DNA from: Mesorhizobium denitrificans
GTDB lineage: Bacteria; Pseudomonadota; Alphaproteobacteria; Rhizobiales; Rhizobiaceae
Assembly (NCBI RefSeq): GCF_003403035.1
Contig: NZ_QURN01000006.1
Coordinates: 289,057 to 353,056 of the forward strand
Length of the DNA stretch: 64,000 nt
Direction: 5' to 3'
Part shown: in pieces, positions 44,924-55,515 of the stretch
Layout: each line of letters starts with the position of its first letter
Position numbering within the stretch: the stretch's first letter is position 1
Notes under the pieces: generated by a model
The model's database searches: none
What the model saw: the letters and a program-made list of their open reading frames with translations, nothing else
What the model was told of the DNA's origin: nothing
Made by a program: the position numbers and the translations under genes

Positions 44924-46179
44924 AGACGCTCCCCATTCTGGAGGAGGTTGCGCGCACCTCTGCCGGACGGGAAAACAGCATAACCGACTGGTATGCGCCG
45001 CCCGCCTCTCCACAGCCCGACCGTGTGCCGCGAAAGCTTGCGATCTACCCAGCGCAGGCGGGATATGAGCTTGTCGACGAACTGGAATTTCTCTGCAACC
45101 GCACGATTGAGCCGAATGTCTTTTTCAGCCCGCCGTTCCTCGCGCCGGCCATGCCTCGTGTCGAAGACAAAGACGTTCAGTTTGCGGTAATGCGCGACGG
45201 AATTGATGACAATGATCGGGTGCGTCTGCTGCTGCCCTTCACGGTTCAGAACGCGCCCGGAGGCGTTGGCCCGTCAATCATGCGCACATGGGCGCACGCA
45301 TTTGGCCTTCTCGGAACGCCATTGGTGGATCGGGACGACCCGGCTGGCGTGCTGCAGGACTTCCTCGCCATGGTTGGGCGGTCGCATCTCAAACTGCCCA
45401 ATGTGCTGGTGCTCCCCGACATAAAACTGGGTGGAAATTTTGCCAGCCTGCTGCGCAGCCTTGCGGAAGAGCGCTCTTTGCCCTGGCACACGCTGTCGCG
45501 TGTCGAGCGCCCGATGTTGAGCAGTCACCTGTCGGGCGATGATTATTTCAAGCAAGTGCTCAGGCCGCACCATTTGCGAGAGTTTCGCCGCCTGCGCCGC
45601 AGGTTGGAAGAGCAGGGCAAGGTCGAACATGTGGTAGCGCGCACGCCGGAGGATGTTCGCGTCGCAATGGAGGCGTTTCTGGCGCTTGAAGCCGAAGGCT
45701 GGAAGGGCAAGCGCCGCACCGCCTTGGTACTTGACCGATACGTCGCGGCGTTCGCTCGCGAAGCCGTTCAAAACCTTGCAGAGCGAGGCATGAGCCGCAT
45801 CCACGCCCTGACGCTGAACGGCAAGGTGATCGCTTCGCTGATCGTCTTTGTTGAAGCGGGCGTCGGCTATACGTGGAAGACCACGTTCGATGAGGAATTG
45901 TCTGCCTACTCACCTGGCACATTGCTGATGATGGAGGTGACAAAGCGCCATCTGGAAGATCCGAATATCGAGATCACCGATTCCTGCGCGGTGCCGAACC
46001 ATCCTGTGATGAGCCGCCTTTGGGCAGAGCGGCAAGTCGTAGGCACAATCGTGCTGGGAACCTCGCGTGAGGCAGAACGTTCCGCGCGCCAGGTTTCGGC
46101 GCAGTTGCATCTTTACGAGGAAGCTCTCGCAGTGGCGCGCGTGGTCAAAAAGCGCGTCGAGAAAATCGCCAAACGCTGA
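44920..46179 (+). CDS. FemAB/CelD-like GNAT acyltransferase linked to polysaccharide synthesis
   Basis: A 419 aa cytosolic protein. The C-terminal half is a GNAT/BioF2-type domain (EFRRLRRRLEEQGKVEHVV, FLALEAEGWKGKRRTAL, MSRIHALTLNGKVIASLIVF, AYSPGTLLMMEVTKRHLEDPN), as in CelD/BcsL proteins that modify surface polysaccharides or amino sugars. It is coupled to the flippase gene. The N-terminal third is unassigned. Substrate unknown. Confidence 0.82.
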   Translation: MKTLPILEEVARTSAGRENSITDWYAPPASPQPDRVPRKLAIYPAQAGYELVDELEFLCNRTIEPNVFFSPPFLAPAMPRVEDKDVQFAVMRDGIDDNDRVRLLLPFTVQNAPGGVGPSIMRTWAHAFGLLGTPLVDRDDPAGVLQDFLAMVGRSHLKLPNVLVLPDIKLGGNFASLLRSLAEERSLPWHTLSRVERPMLSSHLSGDDYFKQVLRPHHLREFRRLRRRLEEQGKVEHVVARTPEDVRVAMEAFLALEAEGWKGKRRTALVLDRYVAAFAREAVQNLAERGMSRIHALTLNGKVIASLIVFVEAGVGYTWKTTFDEELSAYSPGTLLMMEVTKRHLEDPNIEITDSCAVPNHPVMSRLWAERQVVGTIVLGTSREAERSARQVSAQLHLYEEALAVARVVKKRVEKIAKR

Positions 46180-46182
46180 GCC

Positions 46183-46953
46183 TTATTCTCGGCCCCAGCG
46201 CGGTGCGGGTGCCGATGGTGTGGGCCGAACTGCGCTTGTCTGGTCCAGCCGCACCGCGTCGGGCGCAACGATTCCCTGATCGAAAAGCGGCACGCCGCGA
46301 CGGCGCATCACCAATATCAGCAGCGAACCCGCAACGATGCCGCCCACATGCGCCGCGAAGGAAATCTGCTCCTCGCCGCCCCAGAGAAACATTCCGAATT
46401 GCAGCGCAACCCATGCGGCAAGCGCAAACCACGCCGGAATTCGCAGTGGAATACGTCCGAATGCCAGCACCCAAACTTTCACTCGCGGATGAAGCATCAG
46501 ATAGGCCGCCACTATGCCCGCAATTGCGCCCGATGCGCCGATGAGCGGCGTCTGCGAATCCGGCACTGCCAGGCCGTGAACCAGCGCTCCGGCCGCTGCG
46601 CACAGGAAATAGAAAACCAGATAGCGGAAGTGCCCGAGCGCATCCTCGACATTGTCGCCGAACACCCAAAGGAACAGCATATTGCCGCCGAGATGGAAAA
46701 TATCACCGTGCAAAAACGAATATGTGAGATAGGTAAGATCTTCCGGCACCAGCACAAAGTTGGGCGGCAGCTCAACCGTATCGAACACCACAGACGGAAT
46801 ATATCCGAGCCCGAATACCGCCGCCTGAACGAAATCCTCGGATTGGAAATTGACGAGAAGGAAGACCAGCACATTGGCGGCGATCAATCCAAAGGTCACA
46901 TATTGCAGCTTGATATAGCGCAGACTGTTCGCGTCATGCAGCGGAATGAACAT
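46183..46953 (-). CDS. Rhomboid family intramembrane serine protease
   Basis: A 256 aa membrane protein with six hydrophobic segments. The catalytic serine is in GASGAIAG, the catalytic histidine in SFAAHVGGIVAG, and the HGDIFHLGGNMLFLWVFGDNVED loop is typical of the bacterial rhomboids. The C-terminal Pro-rich tail is cytosolic-looking. It is convergent with the acyltransferase gene (3 bp between stops) and downstream of the PduO gene, which is read in the same direction. Confidence 0.93.
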   Translation of the reverse strand: MFIPLHDANSLRYIKLQYVTFGLIAANVLVFLLVNFQSEDFVQAAVFGLGYIPSVVFDTVELPPNFVLVPEDLTYLTYSFLHGDIFHLGGNMLFLWVFGDNVEDALGHFRYLVFYFLCAAAGALVHGLAVPDSQTPLIGASGAIAGIVAAYLMLHPRVKVWVLAFGRIPLRIPAWFALAAWVALQFGMFLWGGEEQISFAAHVGGIVAGSLLILVMRRRGVPLFDQGIVAPDAVRLDQTSAVRPTPSAPAPRWGRE

Positions 46954-46968
46954 CGTGCGCCTGTCGAG

Positions 46969-47550
46969 CTAGCGGTTCTTTCCGGGCACCCATAGCACGT
47001 CAGCATTTCCATTGTCATTGGCGGCGCGCGCCGCGACAAACAGCAAATCGGAGACGCGGTTGATATAGCGCAGCGCAGCCGGGTTCACATGCTCTCCGGG
47101 CTGCCTCGACAGCGCCACCATGAGGCGCTCTGCCCGCCGCGCAACGGTGCGCGCAAGGTGCAGCGCCGCCGCCGCCGGTGTACCGCCATTCAGCACGAAT
47201 GAGCGCAGCGGCTGCAGGTTTGCGTTGAGCGTATCAATGTCGTGTTCCACGCGCTCCACCTGCGAACCGATGATGCGCAACGGCTCGTAATCAAGTGGCT
47301 TGCCCGTGTCCGGCGTGCTCAAATCCGCGCCGAGGTCGAACATGTCATTTTGAATGCGGAAAAGCATGGCATCGATTTCGGGATGGGTTGCGGCCAGATG
47401 TACGCGCGCCATGCCGATGCACGCATTCGCTTCATCCACAGTGCCGAACGCCTCGACCCGCAGATCGTCCTTGCCACGTCGCGTACCGTCGCCAAGGCCG
47501 GTCGTGCCGCCATCACCCGTGCGCGTATAGATCTTGTTGAGCCGAACCAT
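46969..47550 (-). CDS. PduO-type cob(I)alamin adenosyltransferase
   Basis: A 193 aa ATP:cob(I)alamin adenosyltransferase that makes adenosylcobalamin. N-terminal TRTGDGGTTGLGDGTRR binds ATP; FVLNGGTPAAAALHLARTVARRAER and YINRVSDLLFVAARAAN complete the family pattern. It is not the CobA/CobO type. It lies 9 bp downstream of the twin-TM gene. Confidence 0.95.
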   Translation of the reverse strand: MVRLNKIYTRTGDGGTTGLGDGTRRGKDDLRVEAFGTVDEANACIGMARVHLAATHPEIDAMLFRIQNDMFDLGADLSTPDTGKPLDYEPLRIIGSQVERVEHDIDTLNANLQPLRSFVLNGGTPAAAALHLARTVARRAERLMVALSRQPGEHVNPAALRYINRVSDLLFVAARAANDNGNADVLWVPGKNR

Positions 47551-47559
47551 TTCCGCCCC

Positions 47560-47751
47560 TCAGCCGCGTGTTGCCCAAACGGCAAGCAGGATGAAAACCA
47601 GTGCGAAAAACTGCAGCACCACACGCGCCTGCATCAACTTGTTGGACGTATTGCCCGACCCGCCGCGCATCAGATTGATCAACCCGCGGATCAACACCGC
47701 CAAAACGGCGAGCATGAATACGATTGCGATAATGTTGAAGACCGTGGACAT
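47560..47751 (-). CDS. Twin-transmembrane (HIG1-like) small protein
   Basis: A 63 aa protein of two hydrophobic helices (NIIAIVFMLAVLAVLIRGLINLM and ARVVLQFFALVFILLAVWA) separated by a polar Gly/Ser-Asn linker (RGGSGNTSNKLMQ). The pattern matches the alphaproteobacterial twin-TM/HIG1 family found next to the PduO adenosyltransferase; homologues of HIG1 affect cytochrome oxidase stability. A GGAAAG site precedes the ATG at 47751. Confidence 0.85.
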   Translation of the reverse strand: MSTVFNIIAIVFMLAVLAVLIRGLINLMRGGSGNTSNKLMQARVVLQFFALVFILLAVWATRG

Positions 47752-48009
47752 GGGGCTTTCCTTGCTGTGCCGGCAAACGCCTGAAGCGCTGCTGCGTGCA
47801 CTCTGATAGCGCCGTTTCTCCCTAACCAACAGTAAAATGATGTCAGTTCAGTGTTGTTCACCGCTCATCCGCCTGCAGGGCAGTGAGGGCAGTCCGATGA
47901 ACGGCAAGAAACATTTCTTTGGGGTTGCCAATATCGCCAAAAGTTACCCATATGTCGGAAACATCGTATGGGGTCGGTGCGCCGGGCCGGCAATCGGAAA
48001 CGAAAGTGG

Positions 48010-48864
48010 ATGCTGCGCAGAATCGTTGCCCTCAAGCGTGTGATTTACGATGCCGTCGGCCACTTCAACTATGATGACGGCTGGTCAATGGCCAGTCATT
48101 TGGCGATCAGCGCCCTTATGGCGCTGTTTCCGTTCCTGATTTTCGCGACCACGCTAGCCAGCTTCCTTGGCGCGCAAGCCTTTGCCGAAACCGCCGTGCA
48201 CCTTGTGTTCGACACATGGCCCGAGCAGATCGCAGAGCCCATTGCGCATGAGGTCGTCAATGTGTTGACCGTGCAGCGCGGCGACCTGCTGACCTATGGC
48301 GCTATACTCGGCGCATTCTTCGCTTCGAACGGCATCGAAGCGTTGCGCACTTCGCTGAACCGCGCCTATCGCGTCGTCGAAAATCGCTCTTTGATTTGGC
48401 GCAGGTTGCAGAGCCTTGTCTTCGTGCTGATCGCCACATTCAGCTTTCTGGCGATCAGCGTCTTGCTGGTGTTGGCGCCAATCATCGAACGGCTGCTCGA
48501 CCAGAATTTCGTATGGATACGGCCCTATCTCGGCACGATCACGATCTGGCGATACATCATTGCTTCGGTCGTCATTGTCGTGGGTTTGGTCGCGGTGCAT
48601 TTCTGGCTGCCGGCAGGCAAGCGCCGCCTGACGGAAATCGTGCCGGGGCTGATTTTCACGCTGGTCGGATGGCTGATCGGCTCAACGGTTTTCGCGACCT
48701 ATCTCGACAATTTCTCGTCCTATGTGACCACCTATGCCGGTCTGGCATCGATCATGATCGCGATTGTTTTTCTCTACATCGTCTCGGCGATATTCATTCT
48801 CGGTGGCGAATTGAATGCTGCCATCAGCCGGTTTCTTGAGGCTCGCGCCCGCGTTCCTTCCTAG
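48010..48864 (+). CDS. YihY/virulence factor BrkB family membrane protein
   Basis: A 284 aa inner-membrane protein with six hydrophobic segments and the family blocks DDGWSMASHLAISALMALFPFLIF, GAFFASNGIEALRTSLNRAYRV and YVTTYAGLASIMIAIVFLYIVSAIFILGGELNA. Once called ribonuclease BN, it is now regarded as a membrane protein of unknown transport role. ATG 48010 (MLRRIVALKRVIYDAVGHF) was chosen by family start; an ATG at 47968 is also open. The 258 bp upstream shows only a weak fragment of the mosaic repeat. Confidence 0.88.
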   Translation: MLRRIVALKRVIYDAVGHFNYDDGWSMASHLAISALMALFPFLIFATTLASFLGAQAFAETAVHLVFDTWPEQIAEPIAHEVVNVLTVQRGDLLTYGAILGAFFASNGIEALRTSLNRAYRVVENRSLIWRRLQSLVFVLIATFSFLAISVLLVLAPIIERLLDQNFVWIRPYLGTITIWRYIIASVVIVVGLVAVHFWLPAGKRRLTEIVPGLIFTLVGWLIGSTVFATYLDNFSSYVTTYAGLASIMIAIVFLYIVSAIFILGGELNAAISRFLEARARVPS

Positions 48865-48866
48865 GC

Positions 48867-49733
48867 CTAGGCGCGCTTGCGGGCGGTCGCCAGCGCAACG
48901 CCCAGGGTCGCAATCGCCATGCCGACAATCTGCACCAGCGTCAGCGTTTCATCGAACAATATCCATGCAATGATCGCCGTAACCGCAGGCACGAGGTAAA
49001 ACAGCGAGGACACCCGCGCCATTTCGCCTTCGCGGATCATCCGCATCAGCAGAAAAATCGCGCCGATTGAAAGCACGAACGTCAGCCAGACAAGTGCAAA
49101 AACAAGCTCGCCATTAAAAACGAAATGCCGCGTTTCAAACAGCGCCGAGTCCAGCGCCATCACGCCCGCCGCACCGACATATTGCCAAGCCGTATTCGCC
49201 AGTGGATCGGCGCGGGTGCCGAACTTCTTCTGCCACACGGTTCCGGCGCTGATTGCCAACACAGCGATGGCGCTCGCCGTCAGCGTCGCGGCATTTATGC
49301 CTGCGCCCGAAACGCCAAGTTTCGGCCACAGAACCACGACAACGCCAATGAGGCCGGTCGCGAGGCCAAGCCATTGGCGCTGCGTTATCTTTTCTTTCAA
49401 CAGCCAGCCCGCCAGCACGGAGGTGACCAGAGGCTGCAAGCCCGCAATGAGCGCGGAAATGCCAGCAGGCAAGCCCCGGTGCACGGCCCAGAACACCCCG
49501 CCAAGATAAAGCCCGTGAACGAGTACGCCGGTGATGGCGGCCTGCCCCGCCTGTCGCCAACTGATCGGCGTGCTTGAACGCCATTGGCGCAGCAGGGCGA
49601 TAATGGCCAGAGCGAATGCGAACCGCACTGCGAGGAATGAAAACGGCTCTGACCACGGCATCGCATAGCGCGCGCCGAGGAAGCCGGTCGCCCAAAGCAA
49701 TACAAAAACTGGAGGGATAAAGCGCGTGGGCAT
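48867..49733 (-). CDS. EamA/DMT family transporter
   Basis: A 288 aa inner-membrane protein with ten hydrophobic helices in two EamA repeats. The end of each repeat is visible (GLATGLIGVVVVLWPKLG and QIVGMAIATLGVALATARKRA). It faces yihY tail to tail with 2 bp between stops. Substrate unknown. It differs in sequence from the other DMT exporter at 25.5 kb. Confidence 0.9.
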   Translation of the reverse strand: MPTRFIPPVFVLLWATGFLGARYAMPWSEPFSFLAVRFAFALAIIALLRQWRSSTPISWRQAGQAAITGVLVHGLYLGGVFWAVHRGLPAGISALIAGLQPLVTSVLAGWLLKEKITQRQWLGLATGLIGVVVVLWPKLGVSGAGINAATLTASAIAVLAISAGTVWQKKFGTRADPLANTAWQYVGAAGVMALDSALFETRHFVFNGELVFALVWLTFVLSIGAIFLLMRMIREGEMARVSSLFYLVPAVTAIIAWILFDETLTLVQIVGMAIATLGVALATARKRA

Positions 49734-49957
49734 GATTGATACCGGTATCGAAGGCCGCCGGACCTAAACCCAAATGCCGAAAACAGCAAAGCAAAAGCGT
49801 TGAAGTGTAAGTTCAATGGGATTTGCTGAACGCGCGGCGCTTGCGAAGCCAGATGGTTTTGGTTAAGGAGGCCGCGGTTTCGGCGTCGGCGTCTGCGGCG
49901 CTTTCGGCAGGAGTAGCCGGCTTAGTCCGGCTTTATCGACAAGGCATTTATCCACAC

Positions 49958-51211
49958 ATGGCGCGCATTGTGATGAAATTCGGCGGGACCTCGGTCGCCG
50001 ACATCGCCCGCATCCGCAATGTGGCGCGGCATGTCAAACGCGAGGTTGATGCAGGGCACCAGGTTGCCGTTGTTGTTTCGGCCATGTCGGGCAAGACCAA
50101 TGAGCTTGTTGCATGGACCAAGGAAGCATCCATGCTGCATGATGCGCGCGAATACGATGCAGTTGTCGCATCCGGCGAGCAGGTTACTGCGGGTCTGCTG
50201 GCGATAACGCTCCAGAATATGGGTATCCACGCGCGGTCATGGCTTGGCTGGCAAATTCCGATCAGAACGGATGGCGCGCACGGCGCGGCCCGCATCACGG
50301 ATATTGACGGCTCCTTCCTGATCCAGCGGTTCAAGGAAGGCCAGGTTGCTGTTATCGCGGGCTTTCAGGGCCTTGCGCCGGATAACCGCATTTCCACCTT
50401 GGGGCGTGGCGGTTCGGACACCAGCGCTGTCGCCATCGCTGCGGCTGTGAAAGCTGATCGGTGCGATATCTATACCGATGTGGATGGCGTCTATACGACC
50501 GACCCGCGCATTGAGCCGAAGGCGCGGCGCATGTCGAAGATCACTTTCGAGGAAATGCTCGAAATGGCTTCGCTCGGCGCAAAGGTGCTTCAGGTTCGCT
50601 CGGTCGAGCTGGCAATGGTACATAAGGTGCGCACATTTGTGCGTTCTTCCTTCGACGATCCGGACGCGCCCGGCATGGGCGATCTTCTGAATCCGCCCGG
50701 AACGCTCATTTGCGATGAGGATGAAATCGTGGAACAGCAGGTTGTCACCGGTATAGCCTATGCCAAGGACGAAGCGCAGATTTCCCTTCGTCGCGTGGCA
50801 GATCGCCCCGGCGTTTCCGCCGGTATTTTTGGCCCGCTGGCCGAAGCCGCCATCAATGTGGACATGATCGTCCAGAACATTTCGGAAGATGGCAAATTTA
50901 CCGACATCACCTTCACTGTTCCGTCCGGTGATGTGGCTAAGGCGCTGAACGTACTGCAAAAGATTCGCGAGACTGTCGGCATTGACGACATTCAGCACGA
51001 TGATGGCATGTCGAAAGTTTCGGTCATCGGCATCGGCATGCGCAGCCACGCTGGCGTTGCTGCTACCGCCTTCAAGGCGCTTGCAGACAAGCAGATCAAT
51101 ATCCGGGCGATCACGACCTCGGAAATAAAAATTTCTATTCTTATTGATGGACCGTATACCGAACTTGCGGTTCGCACTTTGCATTCGGTCTACGGGCTGG
51201 ATAAGCAATAG
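49958..51211 (+). CDS. lysC: Aspartate kinase
   Basis: A 417 aa enzyme that phosphorylates aspartate, entry step to lysine, threonine and methionine. MARIVMKFGGTSVADIARI carries the phosphate-binding lysine and GGTS motif; the catalytic core follows to about residue 245 and two ACT domains complete the regulatory half. The start at 49958 is the family start, though the frame stays open upstream to 49823. Feedback inhibition by lysine or threonine is expected. The 224 bp upstream gap contains only its leader. Confidence 0.96.
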   Translation: MARIVMKFGGTSVADIARIRNVARHVKREVDAGHQVAVVVSAMSGKTNELVAWTKEASMLHDAREYDAVVASGEQVTAGLLAITLQNMGIHARSWLGWQIPIRTDGAHGAARITDIDGSFLIQRFKEGQVAVIAGFQGLAPDNRISTLGRGGSDTSAVAIAAAVKADRCDIYTDVDGVYTTDPRIEPKARRMSKITFEEMLEMASLGAKVLQVRSVELAMVHKVRTFVRSSFDDPDAPGMGDLLNPPGTLICDEDEIVEQQVVTGIAYAKDEAQISLRRVADRPGVSAGIFGPLAEAAINVDMIVQNISEDGKFTDITFTVPSGDVAKALNVLQKIRETVGIDDIQHDDGMSKVSVIGIGMRSHAGVAATAFKALADKQINIRAITTSEIKISILIDGPYTELAVRTLHSVYGLDKQ

Positions 51212-51277
51212 ACATCTGCTTGGCGAATCTGACAGTTCGCCTAAAACTGCTGTCCGAAGAAATCGGAAGGGTCTCCG

Positions 51278-53548
51278 ATGCGCGATGCTGCGGGTGGTCC
51301 GCGTGTATTGCTGAAAAAACTCCGCGAACTGATGGCGGAGCCGCTAGAGCCGCAGGAGCGACTCGACCGGATCGTGCGCGACATCGCTTCCAACATGGTT
51401 GCCGAGGTCTGCTCGCTCTATGTGCTTCGCGCCGACTCGGTGCTTGAGCTATATGCAACCCAAGGTCTGAACCCCAGCGCAGTCCACCTTGCGCAATTGC
51501 AGGTCGGGCAGGGCCTTGTGGGCACGATTGCGGCCAGCGCTCGCCCACTCAATCTGTCTGATGCGCAAAAGCATCCGGCCTTCACCTATCTGCCTGAAAC
51601 GGGCGAAGAGATTTATCATTCCTTCCTTGGCGCTCCGGTGCTTAGGGCAGGGCGCACGCTTGGCGTTCTGGTCGTGCAAAATCGCACCATGCGTACTTAT
51701 CGCGAAGACGAGGTCGAGGCGCTTGAAACGACCGCGATGGTGATTGCGGAAATGATCGCGGCCGGTGGCCTGACCCGACTCACGCGGCCTGGTCTGGAAC
51801 TCGACCTTTCAAAGCCCGTCAGTATTGGCGGCCTGTCCTTCAATGAAGGCGTCGGGCTTGGGCATGTGGTTTTGCACGAGCCGCGCATTGTCGTCACCAA
51901 TCTGTTCAACGAAGATAGCGAGAAGGAACTGGCCCGGCTGGAAAGCGCACTTGGCTCGCTGCGCTTGTCCATTGATGACATGCTGTCTCGGCGCGACGTT
52001 GCATTCGAAGGTGAGCATCGCGCGGTTCTGGAAGCCTATCGCATGTTTGCCAATGATCGCGGCTGGGTGCGGCGTCTGGAAGAGGCGATCAATAACGGCC
52101 TGACGGCAGAAGCGGCGGTTGAAAAGGTTCAGAGCGATATGCGAGCGCGCATGTTGCATATGACTGACCCATATCTGCGCGAGCGGATGAGCGATTTCGA
52201 CGATCTGGGAAATCGGCTGTTGCGTCAGCTTATGGGGCGTGCGCCCGATGACATTGCAGCCGCGCTGCCGAAAGATTCGATCATCGTCGCGCGCTCAATG
52301 GGCGCAGCCGAACTTCTTGACTATCCGCGCGAAAAGCTGCGCGGCCTCATTCTTGAAGACGGTGCGGCAACCAGCCATGTCGTCATCGTGGCGCGCGCAA
52401 TGGGCATCGCTGCTGTTGGGCAGGTCAAGGGCGCGGTGTCGATGGCCGAAAACGGCGATCCCATCATCGTTGACGGCGATGAAGGCACGATGCATCTGCG
52501 GCCGCAGCAGGACGTGGAACTCGCCTACGCGGAGAAAGTTCGCTTCCGCGCTCGCCGGCAGCAGCTATACCGCGAATTGCGCGACAAGCCGACCGCCACG
52601 AAGGACGGCGTGAAAATTGACCTGCTTATGAATGCGGGTCTGCTGGTTGATCTGCCGCAGCTCGTCGAGTCGGGTGCGGGCGGCATTGGGCTCTATCGCA
52701 CTGAGTTGCAATTCATGGTGGCGTCGACATTCCCGCGCGCTGAAGCACAGGAGCGTCTTTACAAGGACGTGCTGGATGCGGCTCGTGGCAAGCCCGTTAC
52801 CTTCCGCACCATCGACATTGGCGGCGACAAGGTTCTCCCTTATTTCAAGGGTGTGCAGCAGGAGGAAAACCCGGCCCTCGGCTGGCGTGCAATCCGCCTG
52901 ACGCTTGACCGTCCGGGCCTGCTCAAAACGCAGATCCGCGCACTTTTGAAAGCGGCTGGCGGGCGCGAACTCAAAGTCATGCTGCCGATGGTCACGGAAC
53001 TCGGCGAGATCGCGCAGGCCCGCGAAATCATCGACAAGGAAGTTCGTCACCTTTCGCGCTTTGCACATATGTTGCCGAACACGATGAAAGTGGGCGCGAT
53101 GGTCGAAGTGCCGTCGCTGCTATGGCAGTTGGACGAGTTGATGTCGGCTGTCGATTTCGTATCTGTCGGCTCGAATGATCTGTTCCAGTTCGTGATGGCG
53201 ACGGATCGCGGAAATTCGACGCTCGCCAATCGTTTCGATCCTCTTTCGGTGCCGTTTTTGCGCACACTCAAGCAGATCGCCGATGCGGGCAAGCGCAACA
53301 ATACGCCTGTTACGCTCTGTGGCGAGCTCGCTGGAAAGCCCATCTCGGCAATGGCGCTCATGGGTTTGGGCTACCGCTCAATTTCGATGTCGCCCGCTGC
53401 AATCGGGCCGGTGAAAGCCATGATGCTCGAACTGCCGCTTGGCCAGTTGGAAACCTTCATGCAGGAAAACCTGTCCGGCAAAAGCGCGACTTTGCCGATG
53501 CGGGCGCTGCTGCAAGCCTTCGCTGACGACCGCAAGATCCCCTTGTAG
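51278..53548 (+). CDS. ptsP: Phosphoenolpyruvate-protein phosphotransferase PtsP (EI-Ntr)
   Basis: A 756 aa first component of the nitrogen PTS. An N-terminal GAF domain (about residues 15-160, with [22 protein letters not shown]) senses a nitrogen signal, commonly glutamine in this family; then come the HPr-binding domain, the phospho-histidine domain ([16 protein letters not shown]) and the PEP-binding barrel ([40 protein letters not shown]). It phosphorylates NPr to regulate nitrogen and potassium uptake. GGAAGG precedes the ATG. It lies 66 bp after lysC. Confidence 0.95.
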   Translation: MRDAAGGPRVLLKKLRELMAEPLEPQERLDRIVRDIASNMVAEVCSLYVLRADSVLELYATQGLNPSAVHLAQLQVGQGLVGTIAASARPLNLSDAQKHPAFTYLPETGEEIYHSFLGAPVLRAGRTLGVLVVQNRTMRTYREDEVEALETTAMVIAEMIAAGGLTRLTRPGLELDLSKPVSIGGLSFNEGVGLGHVVLHEPRIVVTNLFNEDSEKELARLESALGSLRLSIDDMLSRRDVAFEGEHRAVLEAYRMFANDRGWVRRLEEAINNGLTAEAAVEKVQSDMRARMLHMTDPYLRERMSDFDDLGNRLLRQLMGRAPDDIAAALPKDSIIVARSMGAAELLDYPREKLRGLILEDGAATSHVVIVARAMGIAAVGQVKGAVSMAENGDPIIVDGDEGTMHLRPQQDVELAYAEKVRFRARRQQLYRELRDKPTATKDGVKIDLLMNAGLLVDLPQLVESGAGGIGLYRTELQFMVASTFPRAEAQERLYKDVLDAARGKPVTFRTIDIGGDKVLPYFKGVQQEENPALGWRAIRLTLDRPGLLKTQIRALLKAAGGRELKVMLPMVTELGEIAQAREIIDKEVRHLSRFAHMLPNTMKVGAMVEVPSLLWQLDELMSAVDFVSVGSNDLFQFVMATDRGNSTLANRFDPLSVPFLRTLKQIADAGKRNNTPVTLCGELAGKPISAMALMGLGYRSISMSPAAIGPVKAMMLELPLGQLETFMQENLSGKSATLPMRALLQAFADDRKIPL

Positions 53549-53558
53549 AGTACGAATT

Positions 53559-54638
53559 ATGATTGCCTTGCCTCGTGATCGCATGGATCAGGTCGTCAAG
53601 CGTTTCGAGATGCTCGAAGCGCAGATGGCTGCCGGGCCGAACGCAGATGCCTATGTGAAAATGGCATCCGAATACTCCGACATGCAGGAAATAGTCGGCA
53701 AGATTCGTGACCTTCGCGAAGCTGAGCAAGAACAGGCCGATCTTGAAGCCATGCTGGCCGATAAATCGACTGATGGCGAGATGCGCGAACTCGCGGAGGC
53801 CGATCTGCCAGAGGTCGAGAGCCGTATCGAGGCGTTGCAGCACGACATTCAGATTCTGCTGCTTCCCAAAGATGCAGCCGACGAAAAGAACGCCATTCTG
53901 GAAATTCGCGCCGGTACGGGTGGTGATGAAGCCGCGCTTTTTGCTGGCGACCTTTTCCGCATGTATGAGCGCTACGCGGCGCTGAAAGGCTGGCGCGTTG
54001 AAGTCGTCTCCACCAGCGACGGTGAAGTTGGCGGCTTTAAGGAAATTGTCGCTTCGGTTTCGGGTAAGGGCGTGTTCGCGCACATGAAATTCGAGTCTGG
54101 TGTTCATCGCGTTCAGCGCGTGCCGGACACGGAAGCCAGCGGGCGAATCCACACCTCAGCAGCGACAGTCGCGGTTCTGCCGGAAGCAGAAGAAGTGGAT
54201 ATCGAAATCCGCAATGAGGACATTCGCATCGATACGATGCGTGCGTCAGGGGCGGGCGGTCAGCACGTCAACACAACCGACTCGGCAGTGCGAATCACCC
54301 ACATTCCCTCCGGCATCGTGGTCGTGCAGGCGGAAAAGTCGCAGCACCAGAATCGCGCGCGGGCAATGCAGATTTTGCGGGCAAGACTGTTCGATATGGA
54401 GCGCTCGAAAGCGGATGAAGAACGCTCGGAATCACGACGCTTGCAAGTCGGCTCCGGCGACCGGTCCGAGCGCATCCGCACTTACAACTTTCCGCAGGGG
54501 CGCGTTACGGACCATCGCATCAATCTGACCCTCTACAAGCTCGACCGGGTCATGGAAGGCGAGCTTGACGAAATCGTCGATGCGCTGATTGCCGACCATC
54601 AGTCCAAGCTGATGGCAGACATGAAATCCGATGGCTGA
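53559..54638 (+). CDS. prfA: Peptide chain release factor 1
   Basis: A 359 aa class-I release factor for UAA and UAG. The GGQ catalytic motif is in [19 protein letters not shown]; the codon-recognition region follows [18 protein letters not shown]. The start at 53559 ([11 protein letters not shown]) fits the usual length; the open frame reaches into ptsP but would overlap it. It overlaps prmC, the methyltransferase that modifies the GGQ glutamine, by 8 bp, a classic operon. Confidence 0.96.
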   Translation: MIALPRDRMDQVVKRFEMLEAQMAAGPNADAYVKMASEYSDMQEIVGKIRDLREAEQEQADLEAMLADKSTDGEMRELAEADLPEVESRIEALQHDIQILLLPKDAADEKNAILEIRAGTGGDEAALFAGDLFRMYERYAALKGWRVEVVSTSDGEVGGFKEIVASVSGKGVFAHMKFESGVHRVQRVPDTEASGRIHTSAATVAVLPEAEEVDIEIRNEDIRIDTMRASGAGGQHVNTTDSAVRITHIPSGIVVVQAEKSQHQNRARAMQILRARLFDMERSKADEERSESRRLQVGSGDRSERIRTYNFPQGRVTDHRINLTLYKLDRVMEGELDEIVDALIADHQSKLMADMKSDG

Positions 54639-55515
54639 TCAAACACTTGGCGCAATTTTGCGACAGGTCCGCGCGGCATTCGCGCAAGCCGGAATCGATG
54701 GGGCCGATCTCGATGCCCGCTTGATCGTCGAACATTGTTCCGGAACGACACGGACAGATTCAATCACCGATCCAGGTCGTGAACTGGCTCCGCAAATTAT
54801 CGACGCCATCGAAATGGCCGTTGCCCGCCGACTTTCCGGCGAACCAGTCCACCGAATCCTTGGCTTTCGCGAGTTCTATGGCTTGAAACTCCACCTTTCA
54901 CCCGAAACGCTGGAGCCACGCCCCGATACCGAAACGCTGGTTGATGCGGTGCTGCCGTTCGCCGAGCAAGTAATTGAAACAAAAGGGACTTGTCGCATTC
55001 TCGATCTGGGAACGGGAACCGGGGCGATAGCGCTGGCGCTGCTTCATGAAGCGCCAAAAGCGGAGGCCGTCGGGGTCGATATTTCGGACGATGCGCTGGA
55101 AACCGCCAATGAAAACGCCCGCCGATTGGGGCTGGGAAATCGCTTTTCCACCGTCAAAAGTTCGTGGTTTGAAAAGATTGAGGGCAGGTTCGATGTAATC
55201 GTTTCCAACCCACCTTATATAAGGAGCCAAGTCATTCCGACGCTCCAGAGAGAGGTGCGGGATTTCGACCCAATCAGAGCGCTGGATGGTGGTGCGGACG
55301 GGCTCGATACATATCGGGTTATCGCGACTGAAGCAGACAGGCATCTGGTGGCAGATGGGATAGTTGCGGTGGAGATCGGGTTCGATCAAGCCGCCGAAGT
55401 CGAGAAAATCTTCGCGAAAGAAGGCCATTTTCTCGCGCAAAAACACCTCGATTTGGAAAAATACGACCGTATTCTCGTGTTTTTACGGTCGAAAAACCAA
55501 GTTTTACGGCCATAA
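54631..55515 (+). CDS. prmC: Peptide chain release factor N5-glutamine methyltransferase
   Basis: A 294 aa SAM-dependent enzyme that methylates the glutamine of the GGQ motif in RF1 and RF2. Catalytic NPPY is present in [13 protein letters not shown], and the SAM motif is [21 protein letters not shown]. The N-terminal helical domain has [33 protein letters not shown]. Overlap with prfA supports coupled expression. Confidence 0.96.
   Translation: MADQTLGAILRQVRAAFAQAGIDGADLDARLIVEHCSGTTRTDSITDPGRELAPQIIDAIEMAVARRLSGEPVHRILGFREFYGLKLHLSPETLEPRPDTETLVDAVLPFAEQVIETKGTCRILDLGTGTGAIALALLHEAPKAEAVGVDISDDALETANENARRLGLGNRFSTVKSSWFEKIEGRFDVIVSNPPYIRSQVIPTLQREVRDFDPIRALDGGADGLDTYRVIATEADRHLVADGIVAVEIGFDQAAEVEKIFAKEGHFLAQKHLDLEKYDRILVFLRSKNQVLRP

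Noticed and set aside
47860..47896. Fifth copy of the mosaic repeat (CTCATCCGCCTGC fragment)
   Set aside because: Only about 13 matching bases at one end and no opposing arm; could be a degraded remnant or chance.
50237..51208. 323-codon open frame opposite lysC
   Set aside because: Antisense shadow of a certain gene.
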